Shown here piece after piece: positions 10,983 to 22,991 of a DNA stretch of 64,000 nucleotides (position 1 is its first letter; each line of letters begins with the position of its first letter). The DNA is from Allomyces arbusculus. Lineage: Eukaryota > Blastocladiomycota > Blastocladiomycetes > Blastocladiales > Blastocladiaceae. A program made the position numbers and the translations under genes. The stretch lies in the NCBI GenBank assembly GCA_027604705.1, contig JADHYV010000004.1:186001-250000 (forward strand). The letters are read 5' to 3'. The notes beneath the pieces are model-generated. The model was not told the origin of the DNA. It worked only from the letters and a program-made list of their open reading frames with translations, and ran no database searches.

Positions 10983-11370
10983 ATGCTCGCCCTGTCTGCA
11001 GCATTCCGCACGCTGCGCGCCAGCACCGTCGCACGGATCCCCCTGTGCGCACGCGCCTACAACGGGCGTACGTGCCACCCAATCCCGCCGCCATCCTCGA
11101 CCAATTTGTGCTCACCCCCGACGCCGCCAATGTTCCGTAGCGGCGACGCCGTCGATCATTCCCGAGGGCACGCCCATCAAGGGCATTAACTACATGCAGG
11201 GCGGCCAGGACCCTGTTGCGCTGCGCGACGAAGAGTACCCCGAGTGGCTGTGGACGGTGGGCCGTGCCCCGCAAAAGGAATTTGTCGGCGTTCAGCGCCG
11301 GTCTACCAAGTACCTCAAGTTCCGCCGTACTGAGGCCATTAAGCTCAAAAACTTCATGAAGGGCCGCTAA
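10983..11370 (+). CDS. mL54: Mitochondrial ribosomal protein mL54 (MRPL37/MRPL54), 104 aa
   Basis: Exons are 10983-11067 and 11141-11370 (73-nt intron, phase 1). Residues 1-28 (MLALSAAFRTLRASTVARIP) form a typical mitochondrial presequence with Arg and Ser and no acidic residues. The mature part has the family signature IPEGTPIKGINYMQGGQDP, then DEEYPEWLW, and a basic end KLKNFMKGR. EEYPEWLW is diagnostic of mL54. The length fits (105-138 aa in relatives). The gene faces STIMATE tail to tail with only about 180 nt between the stop codons. Confidence 0.93.
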
Positions 11371-11552
11371 GCCAGTGGAGTGTGGTGTGGGCGGTGTTTT
11401 GGGGGTTGTATTTAGTTTCGTATCGCAGCTTCGTTTGTGCTTGTTGTGGCTGCTGGCGTTTAAACGGATGGATTGGCGGGTGGAGAAACATCCACATCCT
11501 CTGCTCTGTCAGATTGCACAAATGGACATGTTTTTCGGTACCAAACCCGCGG

Positions 11553-12816
11553 TCACAGCAACGACAGCGACTCGCTCGGCCGATACTGCGCGCCCGCATC
11601 ATCACGCAACACCGCTGCATCCGCGCGTAACGGCGACGAGACCCCCGCACTTCCACTGCGCACCACGGGGCTCTGTGCGGGCGACGGCGGTAATGGCGGC
11701 AGCCCAATCCCCAACGTGTCTGACTCGGTGAACAACGACGTCGACCGCGACCCGAGCAGGGCCACATTCGATCCACCGCCTGACCCGCCACCACCCCCCG
11801 ATCCACGCCCGCTCTCAAGAGACGGTGTCGTATCGAGACTCACGTAGTTGCCATTCCGCCGCGCGCGCGACTTTTTGCTTGCGGCGCCGCGGCCGGCAAA
11901 CAGTGACGCGACGGTGGTCCGCGGCGAGGTTGGTGGTGACCGTGACGCGAGCGGGTCGATACTCGTCAGGAGCGACGCGTCCGAGAGCCCAGCATCGGTG
12001 AACAGCGAGTCCTCGGACGCGCGGCCGTCAAGGAAGAGGTCGTCGTCGTTCCCGTCGGCGGGGGCTGGGCCTCGGTGCTTGATGACGTGGTCGACGAGCC
12101 AGAATTGCACGACATTCATGATGAGTGGGAAGACGAGCATGACAAAGACCACCTCTACGGGGACCGATGCACGCCTTAGGTCAGTCTGGAGTGGGGATCC
12201 ATGATGGGAAGGGGGGGGGGGGGGGGATGGAATAACCGGTACCTGATCGCGTATCCGGGAACGGGGCGAGCGCAATCCGTCCAATCGTCTCGAGAAACGG
12301 CACCATCGCGATCGTGACGGCGACGCACACCTTCATCAGGAACAGGCACAGACTAAATAGCATTGTCTGCTTGACCCACGCCGTGAACCGCGGCGGGTCG
12401 CCGTAATACCCGGACTGCAAGTCGGCCGACGCGACACCGCACCAGCGCACGGCCGTATGCACGGCGCGCAGCCACAGGAACAGCACGTAGACGCCGACCG
12501 TCGTATCGATTCCGACATTGAGAAAATAGAAGACGCAAGGGTTCTGTGAGGGTGATTCTGGGTTGGCGCCGGCGACAAGCGAGACGAGCACGTTCAGCGC
12601 ATGCACCATCGACGCGCCAAACGCTTGCTTGGACGCGTCGCAGAGCCAGACATTCATGGCGCGCCGCGGGTGCTCACGGTGCCGCTTGATGAGGAGCGAG
12701 GCCAGCGCCGTCGAGCCCATTAACAGTTGCACGCCAATCGCGAAATCGTCGAGCAGCTCGCATTGTGGCGCGTCGGGCTCGCCGCTGCTCGGGTCCCGCG
12801 CAAAGAGACGGTCCAT
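11553..12816 (-). CDS. STIMATE / YPL162C-family multi-pass membrane protein (391 aa)
   Basis: A relative of human STIMATE (TMEM110), an ER protein that regulates store-operated calcium entry near ER-plasma membrane contacts, and of a yeast vacuolar membrane protein. Exons on the minus strand: 12816-12243 and 12154-11553 (88-nt intron, phase 1). About five hydrophobic segments are visible, including LDDFAIGVQLLMGSTALASL, HAL-to-LVSLVAG, and VEVVFVMLVFPLIMNVVQFW. The family blocks VWLCDASKQAFGASMVHALN, DTTVGVYVLFLWLRAVH, GYYGDPPRFTAWVKQ and FWLVDHVIKHRG match the human protein well. The last 150 residues are a Ser/Gly-rich cytosolic tail with an RRNG basic patch and a GGGGGSGGG run. It is divergent from SF3B5. 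Confidence 0.88.
12211..12226 (+). repeat. Poly-G run (16 G) inside the STIMATE intron
   Basis: A homopolymer of 16 G on the plus strand (C-rich on the coding strand) inside the single STIMATE intron, so it does not alter the protein. Its length is likely to vary and may be sequenced imprecisely. Confidence 0.9.
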
Positions 12817-13192
12817 GGTGGCCGCGGAATTGGTGGTAATGTCGTCGGAGAGCGGCAGGATCAGTTGATCAGCGGAAGTTGATGGCTTGCGTGCGTGTCC
12901 GCTGGCAGGGCCAGGTGCGTGTTGGCAGCCTTGACGGTAAAGATGAGCGTGGGGCGAGGCGGGTACACGGCGTGCGGAGCGAAAGTGCCGTCGCGGCTGT
13001 TGCTGGAGGTGCTGGAGGTGCTGAACCTTGGAAGACGCGGCGGGGTCGATTGTCGTCGAGTACGTGGTTGTGTCGCGGCGGTGTGCGGCGGATAGGTCCG
13101 CGGCAGCATCGACCGACTGGTGGTTTTTTGCCCGACCGACAAATCGGCACCGCCACGCCGTTCGACCAACGCCTCTGCAACGATCGTCGACC
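12817..13192. promoter_or_regulatory. Divergent promoter region, STIMATE / SF3B5
   Basis: About 375 nt between divergent start codons. Long open frames cross it in several phases, which I attribute to high GC. No separate gene is supported. Confidence 0.45.
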
Positions 13193-13717
13193 ATGGTACA
13201 TTCCACGCGCCCCCGCAACGTGCGCGCGGCGCGACTTGCGGCAATGCCGTCGTGCCGCCGTCTTCGCGCCAGTAGCTGACCCATTCTGCTGTGACCAGGA
13301 CCGTTTCACGCTCAACAGCCAGCTCGAGCACCGTATGTTCCGTCGTTGTGTCCGCATCGTCGAACCGCAACTGACTCCCATTGATACGGTGTAGTGCAAT
13401 CCAAGCACGTCGGCACCGGCCACGCCGACACGACGCGCTAGTACGTATCGCCGTGTTGCTTCTCCACCCAATTGCTGCGCAACTGACGATGATTCCCTGG
13501 TAGTGAATGGCTCGTCAACCAGCACCGCGACACGCTCGCGGCCATGGTCGGGCACACGCACCTGACGGCCTTTACGGCGCTCGCCGAGCACGAATCCATG
13601 GCACGCGTGCGGTACAATCTCAAGTCCAAGATGATTGCGCCGTGTCACCGACAGGGCCCAACGCCCGTCGCGCCCGTCGACGGCGACGACACGGCGGTTA
13701 TGGACACGTCGCTGTAA
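13193..13717 (+). CDS. SF3B5: Splicing factor 3B subunit 5 (SF3b10), 98 aa
   Basis: SF3B5 is the small subunit of SF3b in the U2 snRNP, which helps recognise the intron branch point. It is cut into four tiny exons: 13193-13195 (only ATG), 13299-13332, 13395-13440 and 13504-13717. The spliced product reads M-DRFTLNSQLEHLQSKHVGTGHA, then DTTRYEWLVNQHRDTLAAMV, HESMARVRYNLKSKMIAPC and an acidic tail ending DTSL. The QLEHLQSKYIGTGHADTTKWEW block of human SF3B5 is matched almost residue by residue, with no frame break over three introns. The ATG-only first exon is the weakest point: it relies on ATG|GTACATT and the acceptor CTGTGACCAG. The stop of RAC1 lies about 110 nt downstream on the other strand. 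Confidence 0.9.
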
Positions 13718-13826
13718 ATACATATGGAAGCGGCACGCGAATCACAAAAAAAAAAAATCCGTTTTTGGTTGGTTGGGCCATGGCACGTTTCTGTTGAACC
13801 TATCCTCCCCCTTCATTTTCCCTCGT

Positions 13827-15158
<1,332 letters not shown>

Positions 15159-17250
15159 TCATGGATCCTTTGCAGGATCGCGAGTCGCGTCGCACTGGTC
15201 GAGGTCGGCCAACCCGTTGGCATGAGCTGCCCGGCACGAATCCTCGCAAGCATCCACGACACGCGCACGCGGCATCGGCTGCGGCGCGCGTTCGCCCGGC
15301 CGTGCCCTCGCGTACCGGACCACTTTCTCCCTCGGCATTCCTCTTGTCGCTTTAGCCACGACCGCGCCCTCACTCTCCACCCTCTGGCACGGCGCAAACT
15401 CGATCCCGCCCGGCGTCGTGATCTCTCTACTCAACAGCGCGTGCGCGACCGACCCGGGCTCCCCACACGGCCCCGCCGCCGCACCCTGCCGCGCTATGGA
15501 CCGCTTCGCATGCGCGCGCATCACGTCCCATACGACCTGGTTCGGCGCGTCTGTCTTGATCGCGTTCGGGTGTGCGTGCGTGCGCGACGCGCGGAACCCG
15601 GCATTCGTCATCGCGCTTTCGAGGTCGCGCAGCGGCACACTGGGCGCACGCACGGCGCCGGTGAGTGCGCGCTGCGTGTAGTAGAGTGGCGCGTCAGCGA
15701 GTTCCTGCGCGGTCACGGCAACCAGGCCGGCGATACGCGGGGCCGTGCGCGAGGTGGTCGTGCTCGCGAGCGTGCCGAGTTGGGTCAGGAAACGTGGATC
15801 GTGCAGCGCGCCGGACCACATGGGCCCGCCAAGATGGTATCCGCGCCCGCACTCGGGGCAGGTGGACCCGACGGTCGCAGTCACGGTCGCGGGCGACTGG
15901 CCCGGTCTCGACGAGGGTGGTGCGAGCGGTAGTGTTTCGAGACTGCGGCACCCGGTGCACTGGTAGACGAGCATCATTTTGCTGGCAGCTTCGCGCGCGG
16001 CCCTCGGAACGGGGTTCACTTGCACAAAAACGCGGACGTAGAAATCGAGAAAAACCGAGAGGAGTGGGACGATCGCGCGGCCATGCCGCGCGGCGGCGCC
16101 GTGCAGTGCCCCAAGCACGAGCCGGATGGCAAGTTCGTGGCTCGCGTCGCTCTTGAGCGGGACGCCGCCGTACCGCGCATAGCACTGGTCGGCGTACCGC
16201 GCGCCCGCGAGGACCTGAGTGTCGGTGCAGGTCACACACAGCAGGCCGCCGGGGGAAACGGATTGGATGGCCGCGTCCATATACGGCGCGGCCGTTCCAT
16301 AGGGGTCGAGATCAATCACGTCGAATGCGTTTGGCGACTGGTACATGAGCTGTCTGCAAAGGCCATGCGTCAATCAACAGGACAAAAAATGGGTGGAGAA
16401 GAGAGGGGATAACGCGCACTTTGCGTCGCCGTGGTGCGCGCGGAACTGCGTCGCGTCGAGCCCGTTGCGTGCTGCATTTCCCTCCATGATCTGCACCGCG
16501 TTGGTGTCCACGTCGTTGCACACCACCTGCCCGACGTGCGCAATCTCCTTGACGTATCGAATTGACCGCAAGCCGGACGCGCCAAACGCTTCGAGGACAC
16601 GCGGACGGAGCGGCTCTTGCGCCATTGATTCAGGTCCAGTGGGTTTGCCTTGGCCAGCGCCGTCTGAATCGTCCGTACAAAGACGGCTCGTCAGCTTCAT
16701 AGCAGAGTAATCCCACACATTCGCCGACGGTAACCGCACCGATTCCCCTCGTTTCGTCCACCATCTCGCGCCACGCCGATATGGCGAGTATCGACAGGTC
16801 ACGATTGAATTCTTGCGCCGGATTGAAGAACACTTGGTTGCGCTCGGGCACAACGACGGTGGCCGCGCCCTCGGTAATCGTCCTGGTCGCGCTCGCCTTG
16901 TTCGCTTTCCTATCATGATCGGCACGGCGCGCAGCAGGCAGAGTTTTGATCGTCCTGGGGTCATCTCCGTCAGCCACAGCAAGCAGATGGCTGCAGTCGC
17001 TCTCGTCAATGCTCGCTGATGGTCCTTGCGTTCCTTGTCCGGAAATGGGCTCATGTCCTCGAACCCCATGGGCGCGAATTGGCAGATCGACGTGTCGGCA
17101 GACGTTGGGGCCGTTGGATTGGCATCGGGTGCTAATTACAGACTTGGTGACGAGCCGCCGATCTCGCCAACGAGCGTGCGCAATGAGGGCGGCCCGACGT
17201 CGCCACAATCCATTGGCGAGGATTGTGCATCGAGTGGTTGATGGAATCAT
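15159..17250 (-). CDS. TRM1: tRNA (guanine26-N2)-dimethyltransferase Trm1 (about 649 aa)
   Basis: Trm1 uses S-adenosylmethionine to make m2,2G at position 26 of tRNAs in the nucleus and mitochondria. Exons on the minus strand: 17250-16740, 16663-16420, 16353-15159 (introns of 76 and 66 nt with CTGAC/TTGAC branch-like sites). Family blocks in order: ITEGAATVVVP, VFFNPAQEFNRDLSILAI, LEAFGASGLRSIRYVKE (SAM site), the catalytic FDVIDLDPYGTAAPYMDAA, GLLCVTCTDTQVLAG, SHELAIRLVLG, CPECGRGYHLGGPMWSG with zinc-like cysteines, APLYYTQ and NAIKTDAPNQVVWDVMR. The first ATG in frame, 17250, gives MIPSTTRCTILANGLWRRRA, an Arg-rich, acid-free start that fits a mitochondrial presequence. The segment between this start and the first conserved block (about 115 residues) is not conserved, so an extra intron or another start is possible. 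Confidence 0.92.
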
Positions 17251-17498
17251 CAAGTGGGGGATCACCGTTCGTGGTCTTGTCTTGATGCTTTGACAGAACC
17301 TGAGGTCCTCACCAGCACTTCCGTCTTTCTCCGCAGTTCTCCTTTACCAGGGAGAGCCTCATAATTTTTTTTTTCGAGCTGCGACGAGCAGAACCACAAC
17401 GACCACAAAACGAGAGACTGAACCATTGTTGTGTGCAAAAACGGTCATGGAACAAACCAAACCGTGCATCTCCAGCACCAAACCGCGACCAACCTAAC

Positions 17499-19890
17499 TT
17501 AGACCTTGAGCTTCCCCGGCCCGTACCGCGCCGCCTGCTCGCGCTCCACGACATACTCGAGCGGCACGAGTTTCGGCAACTGCACGAGCTCGATCCCGCG
17601 CTTATTCACGAGCACGGCCGTGCCCGCGACCGCAATCGAGGCGGCGAGGACCAAGACGCGGAACTGCGTGTAGGTCTCGCGCACAAACAGGAGCGCCATG
17701 GCCATGAGCACCGCGGCCGTTAAGAACACGGCGACGAGAGCTTTTTGCGCGTCCGACCACGCGGCCAACACTCCCTTCTCCTGCGTCAATGCGCGCGTTG
17801 CGGCCACATACGGTCCATTGGCGATCGTCGCGTTGCCCAAGAACAAGTCGTACGCGTCCTGCCGGGTCCCATCGAGGAAATTGTTCTTGACGTACCGCAC
17901 GACCGAATTGTACCCGTCCTGCAGGAGCCCGGCGTTCGTGCGCGTGCCCGTGCGGGTGTAGTCGGTCTTGAGCGCGCCCGTACCGGAATAGAGCACCGAG
18001 ACCACGTCGGCGTTATCAGCCCACATGTTCTTGAATGTCTTTTCGAATTCTGAACTCGGGTCGACGGTCTCGCCAGAGCGCAGGACGCCGAGATCGACAA
18101 GTTGTTCCACGAGCACGTGCTTGGCGAGCACCGATTGCACGACGTTGGTCCGGTCGAGACAGTCAATGCAATTCGTGCGCACGACGCCGCGCTGCACGTG
18201 CTGGATCTTGGTGCCCTGCGGGCTCGTCGTCGCTGCAAAGTACTTCTGGTGGTCCACGTCCGGCCGGATTTGGTCGACGAGCAGCGAGATGCGGTCGTAG
18301 CGCATCTTTTTGCACTCTTCGTGGAAGTCAAAATGAATGTACCTAAGACGACAAAGCGGGTGGCGTCAGCAAAAATATGGCTCCATGTCGAGTCGGAGGG
18401 CAAGGAAATGAGGTACCGACTTGAGGTTTGGGTGGTTGAACAAATTCACTTGCCGCTGAAACTCTTCGCCGAGCGGCAGCTCGTACCCCTTCTTGTTGAT
18501 GAGGTTGACCATGACCTGGCTGTCACCGTAGGTATCAAACTGTTCGTTGACGTGGCGAGCAAAAACGGCCTCCTACACATTATTCAACATAGCATGTTAG
18601 CGCCCCACTCTACCTCTCCCTTTTCAAACAAAAAAAAAAAATCCGTACCGACGTGGGCTTGTGCACGAGCTCGAGAATCGGCACGTACTTGGCGTTCACT
18701 TTTTGCCGCCAAAACAGCGGGATACTGCCGCGAATCTGCACGTAGCTGCGCACGTGCGTCGCGCGCTCTGTCGGTACGTGGTACGTGACGACTTGCTCGG
18801 TCTCGCAGAAATTGGCGACGTGGCCCTGCGCGTCGATCCCGCGCGAGTGGTACCGCGTGCCGACGCGGTGCACACGCTTGCGCGTGATGAGCGCGTACTG
18901 CACGGCGCGGTGGTGAATGACGGCGGGGGTGATCTTGACGTCTAGGGTGGCAGGAATGCGGGTGAGAGAGTGGGGGGTCACGGTTTTGGAAAACGGGAGG
19001 TGGGACGGACAGCCGCAAATGACGGGCAGGACAAAGGCGTGCGCTCGCGAGTCCTGCTGTGTCAGGCTGATGAGCTTCGACTGCAAGTGGTGGTTCCAAA
19101 AGTAGCGCGTGTTGGCCTACAGAGCGGAAATTATGTCCGGGGGTCAGCGCTTCCGCAATGACGCGAACACCATGCACAGCCGACACACGCACCAGCTGCC
19201 ACAACGGCTTGGCGCTCTCGGCGGCATCGCGCGACAAGTTGGTCTGCATCGTGTTGGTCAAGTCCCATGACGGGCTGTAGTACATGTGGCCCAAGTTGCA
19301 CATGCGGTCGAGCAGCGCAACGTAGGCGTCCTCGTCGATGCGCTGTGCGGGCGACAGGTGCGCAAAACTCTTGGCGACCGGGTAGAGCGCCGTGCGCGTA
19401 ATAGCAAAGACATCGTGCGAATGGTCCGGGATCAGCGCGCCGACCCGGCGCTTGCCCGTGATCACGACAAGGTAGTCGCCCGAGTGCAGCGTGACGAGCC
19501 CGAGAATGCCGTCGATATCGACGGTGGTCTGGAATTGCGTTGCGGGCAGCGCTACGCGTGGGCGGTGCCGATATCATGGTCAGCTGGACGTGCGTGAGTG
19601 TGCGGCTTGGAACGTGAAGCGGGCACGCGTACTCGGCACGAATTCTAGGGTGCCCGTGTCGCGTTGGATCACGAGGCGGTCATTGGCCGCGGCCTGGGAT
19701 GCCGGCTCGAGCGGCTCGAACGCGTAGACATCAGGCGCAATGTAGCTGCCGGGCAAGAATGGGTCCGCGTTAGCCGCAGGCCGCAGAGAATCCGAGGCAA
19801 GTTGTGCATGCTCGGCCAGGTGGAGGAGGCCGGTCGGGGAGGCGGCTGGTCGGCGACGCACAGGCGGAGCTTGGGGTGGGCGTTCATCAT
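17499..19890 (-). CDS. SAC1: Phosphoinositide phosphatase Sac1 (654 aa)
   Basis: Sac1 dephosphorylates PI4P in the ER/Golgi and is anchored by two C-terminal membrane helices. Exons on the minus strand: 19890-19862, 19745-19633, 19551-19193, 19116-18649, 18572-18421, 18342-17499. It begins MMNAHPKLRLYIAPDVYAFE; then TVDIDGILGLVTLHSGDYLV, MYYSPSWDLTNTMQ, RYFWNHHLQSKL, YHSRGIDAQGHVANFCETEQ, RGSIPLFWRQ, NLINKKGYELPLGEEFQRQV, IHFDFHEECKKMRYDRIS. The catalytic CX5R signature is RTNCIDCLDRTN, followed by GTGALKTDYTRTGTRTNAG. Two membrane helices lie about 90 and 60 residues from the end. One donor (GTCGGT at 18420) is non-consensus but needed for frame. The intron ending at 18573 has a run of 11-13 T near its start. 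The protein is longer than human SAC1 (587 aa), mostly by loops. Confidence 0.94.
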
Positions 19891-20378
19891 CGTTGAAGTG
19901 GGCCGGGTCGGGCGGGCGTCGAAAGGTCCAAGATGGTCGTGGCAAGCGGGTCCTGCAGGGGGTGCAGCACGATTGCGGCGAGCGTGCTGTCGAGCAGGGC
20001 TTCAAGGGGACAGCGACGCGGTCGCGCTGGTGGCCAACGGGTCGGCAGTGCTGGCCGAGGGAGGTCGGCCAAAACCGAAGAAGCTGACGCTGAAGCAAGA
20101 AGGGGCAAGGTGCGCCGGACTCGATCACGCCAGTCCACGTCACACGCAGCGGGCTGAATGCGCCGCTGGCTGTCGCTGGCCGACCACAACTTATGAATCA
20201 CCGAAAAAGGGACAGAAGATCAAGCGAGTGCTCTGTAACGAATGAATTCGATTATCTAGCCAATGCTCCATGCGCGCCCGGCCCGCCCCCGGTCCCCCCC
20301 CCCCCCCCCGACCAGCAAGGGCGGTGATTCGTCGAAGCCCAAGCCAGGTCCCAATCAACCGCCCTTGATCCGCTCAAC
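19891..20378. other. SAC1 upstream region and 3' flank of gene A
   Basis: About 490 nt holding the SAC1 promoter. It includes a run of 16 C at 20294-20309. No gene is supported. Confidence 0.5.
20294..20309 (+). repeat. Poly-C run (16 C)
   Basis: A homopolymer of 16 C just beyond the 3' end of gene A. Its length is likely unstable. Confidence 0.9.
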
Positions 20379-21470
20379 CTACTCGTCCACCCACGCGTCG
20401 TCGCCGTCATCGCCATCGGCCTCGTCCGAGAACGAGAACTCTACGCCTTCATACGCGTCGTCCCACCCGTCGTCGTCGCCAAACGCGCCCACCGAGACCG
20501 AGAAGCCCTCGTCGTACGCATCGTCTGACAGCTCATAGCTGTAGCCCGAGTCGGCCACTGAGTGCAGGTTCGCGTACATACTGTGGCGACGCCCTGACAA
20601 GCGAGCAAAAAAATGCCTCAATCAGACTCGGATCGGACGTGGCCGCACCACAGAGGAAAACAAATCAACGTACACGACTCCTGCTCGGCCGCCCTCTGAT
20701 TGGCCACCCTTTTCTCGTACCGCGCCAAAGCAGCCATGTACGGAGCGGCGCGCAGCACTTCCATCTGCTCCTTCAGCGACATGGTGGACGGCTTGCCTCC
20801 CTGACTAGCCGCAGCTGACCCGGCCATCGCTGTCCCACTCGCTACGGAGTTGAACGGAACGTGCGTGAGCCATCCAATCAATTCCAGTCAGTGCAATCGG
20901 CGAAATGTCCACTTACTCGGGACCTGCGCGGGGGTCGCGGTGTGGTGGTGGTGATGGTGGTGGTGGTGGTTATGGCCGTGCGTGCCGCGACCTTGCCCCA
21001 GACGGCGATGGCGGTGGCGACGGCGACGCGCCGCCGACGAGGCGCGGCGCCCATGATGCTGCCGGTGCGGACGGCCGCGGTACCGGCGGCCGTGACGGTG
21101 ACGCGCATGGTGCTGCCGACGCGCCTTGGGCGATGACGAGCTGACCAGCGAGCTGTCAGACGTGGCAGGTGCTCCCAGGACTGAAGGAGCGTCCTCTGTC
21201 GCGACTATCGCAACGCGTAGCGTCAGGTGTGACCGCTGCACGCACGTCACGAGTTGAGCGTGAGAGAGTTGGATCACACGTACAGCGCCGAATGTTCTGC
21301 TTCCTAATTGGGCGCACGGTCTCTGGGGATGTCGAAGCGAGGGGCTGGCCGATATCGTCTTTACCATCGTAGCCTTCCACGTCAAACGAGAACGTCGCGT
21401 CAACCGGCACCACTGCCATGGCGAGCGCGGCCGTGGCCGCAGCGAGGAGCAGCGTGTTGGAAAACTTCAT
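20379..21470 (-). CDS. Cluster protein A: secreted, His/Arg-rich middle and acidic Tyr-Asp tail (285 aa)
   Basis: Function unknown. Exons on the minus strand: 21470-21284, 21204-20917, 20841-20674, 20593-20379; all three introns (79, 75, 80 nt) are phase 1. Residues 1-25 (MKFSNTLLLAAATAALAMAV ending VDA) are a signal peptide. Exon 2 (about residues 63-158) is packed with basic residues: ARRQHHARHRHGRRYRGRPH, ARRRRHRHRRLGQGRG and HNHHHHHHHHH, nine consecutive His. Exon 3 is helical (SLKEQMEVLRAAPYMAALAR). Exon 4 is the acidic tail: VADSGYSYELSDDAYDEGFS, then WDDAYEGVEFSFSDEADGDD, ending AWVDE. It is closest to C and D in exon plan. The His run suggests binding of metals or acidic partners; the charge split suggests self-association. 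Both are inference. Confidence 0.8.
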
Positions 21471-21633
21471 GGTGTGGGCACGGCGCGTGCAGTTAGGTCG
21501 AGTCAATTTGATACTTGACGATTGTATCGTGCGTAAAGCCCGAGACGCGTCGAAAGCGTGGGGAGAATAGTCGACACGGTCGGTGGCTGCCAGGAGCGGG
21601 ACAAGACACCAGAGACGACGGCGGGGGCGCCGA

Positions 21634-21640
21634 TGTTATA
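21634..21640 (-). promoter_or_regulatory. TATA-like box of gene A
   Basis: TATAACA on the minus strand, about 165 nt before the ATG at 21470, within GCGCTATAACA. The same CGCTATAA context precedes gene C. Confidence 0.5.
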
Positions 21641-22852
21641 GCGCGTCCGAGGGAATGGTGGCGACGCCATGATGGCAGGCGCGCCAACGACGAGGAAGCC
21701 AGCGTCTTTGTGGACTGCGATGCGCCAAACACGATCGGGGAGGCCATGGTGGGAGGACGGAAGGCGTGCGCTGCGGCCGGACGGAAGGCGTGCGTTGCGG
21801 CTGAACGGCGCGGCGGGTCATGAGAAACAACGGCGAGGAAGCGGTCGCAGGCACGGCCACATCAAGTCGCATCGGGCCAGTCGCTTGTCAAAGAGACACT
21901 ACCGCCCACATGACGCGGGGGGGACAGTGAGCTGTGGGAATTGATCTCTCATCTGGGCGCCGGGGCACGCAGCAGACGTGAGAATGGTTGACGGGGAGGT
22001 GGAGACAGGCGCCAATCTGTCGCCCATCGAGGAGCCGGTCGACTGGGCGGCAAGGAATCGCGGGCAGGCGGCTCGATCGTGCGGGATCGTGGGGAAAGGA
22101 GAGACGCGGTCACGTGCTCATCTACGCTTTGGGCTCTCGTCGTCGCTCACGACAAGGTCGACGACGACAGCATCAAAGGCGCTGCACGAGCAGCAGCAGC
22201 AACTTTTCTCGCACATCCGGCATGCGCACACGCGGTGCAGGAACGACCACGGCACGGCCTTGCGGCCGTCGGCTCCACGAAGCAACCACCGCTCGTCGGC
22301 CGAGACAAGGCCTTACAAGCGGTCTCAAGCTGCTGTGAATGAAGTATCAGCCATGGGCCGACGACACGACCATCCACGCTCAGAAAAATCTTTGAGCTGA
22401 CTGTTGATGGCAAGAATTCTGGGCTGGCCGCGAGGGGGAAGAGCTGCGTGCGGTCCCTGTGTTTTCTCGGCTCAACGATCCGGCCAGCCTACCACCCCCA
22501 AAGGGGCGGGGTCGACACGCAACGACACGAACAAGGCTGTCTACATCGACTTCAATTTCCCAAGCCCATGGTGTTGTCTGTACCGGTGACCCATGTGCAC
22601 GGTTGCGCCGTGCGCGCGTTCACGGCGTGGTCAGGCGGTACACTATCGTTTCCGTGCCTCGCAATAGCCCAAGTCGGTTCGTGCTTTCCCGCATCGCCTC
22701 GCGCGAACTGGCACGCGCACCACCAAACACCCAACAACCTCGTTTCCCACCACGCCGGCCGTCTCCTGACGGCACGCCACGGCGAACGACGGCCCTGCCT
22801 TGCGCGCCCCACTCGGCCGACCCATCAGGCTCGGCCGCGCCGTTCGCACCCT

Positions 22853-22859
22853 ACATATA
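22853..22859 (+). promoter_or_regulatory. TATA-like box of gene B
   Basis: ACATATA about 135-140 nt before the ATG at 22992, a spacing like that of the other cluster genes. Confidence 0.45.
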
Positions 22860-22991
22860 CCACGCACCACCCGCCGCCATGGCGTTTCCAAGTCAATACA
22901 CGACCTGCTCGTTCCTCGGCTCGCCGCTGGCCATCGAGCACGCGCGACCGCGGAACCAAGAATTCGTCACCTCGACCTCACTCCACCAACA

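Larger units (their letters stand above)
21471..22991. promoter_or_regulatory. Divergent upstream region, gene A / gene B
   Basis: About 1.5 kb between divergent start codons with no supported gene. On the A side (21560-21860) it is paralogous to the region before gene C: a TCTGGTGTCTTGTC-type block and a CGGCTGAACGGCGCGGCGGG block recur at about 26800 and 27000. A 22-nt direct repeat (GGACGGAAGGCGTGCG...) lies at about 21755-21800. Confidence 0.5.

Noticed and set aside
12850-13400. Long plus- and minus-strand frames around 12.9-13.4 kb as a separate membrane protein
   Set aside because: They overlap the SF3B5 exons and the STIMATE promoter and carry no motif.
20888-21403. Separate His/Arg-rich gene on a frame overlapping gene A
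   Set aside because: The His-rich exon joins to gene A in phase on both sides, as in C and D, so it is an internal exon and not a separate gene.
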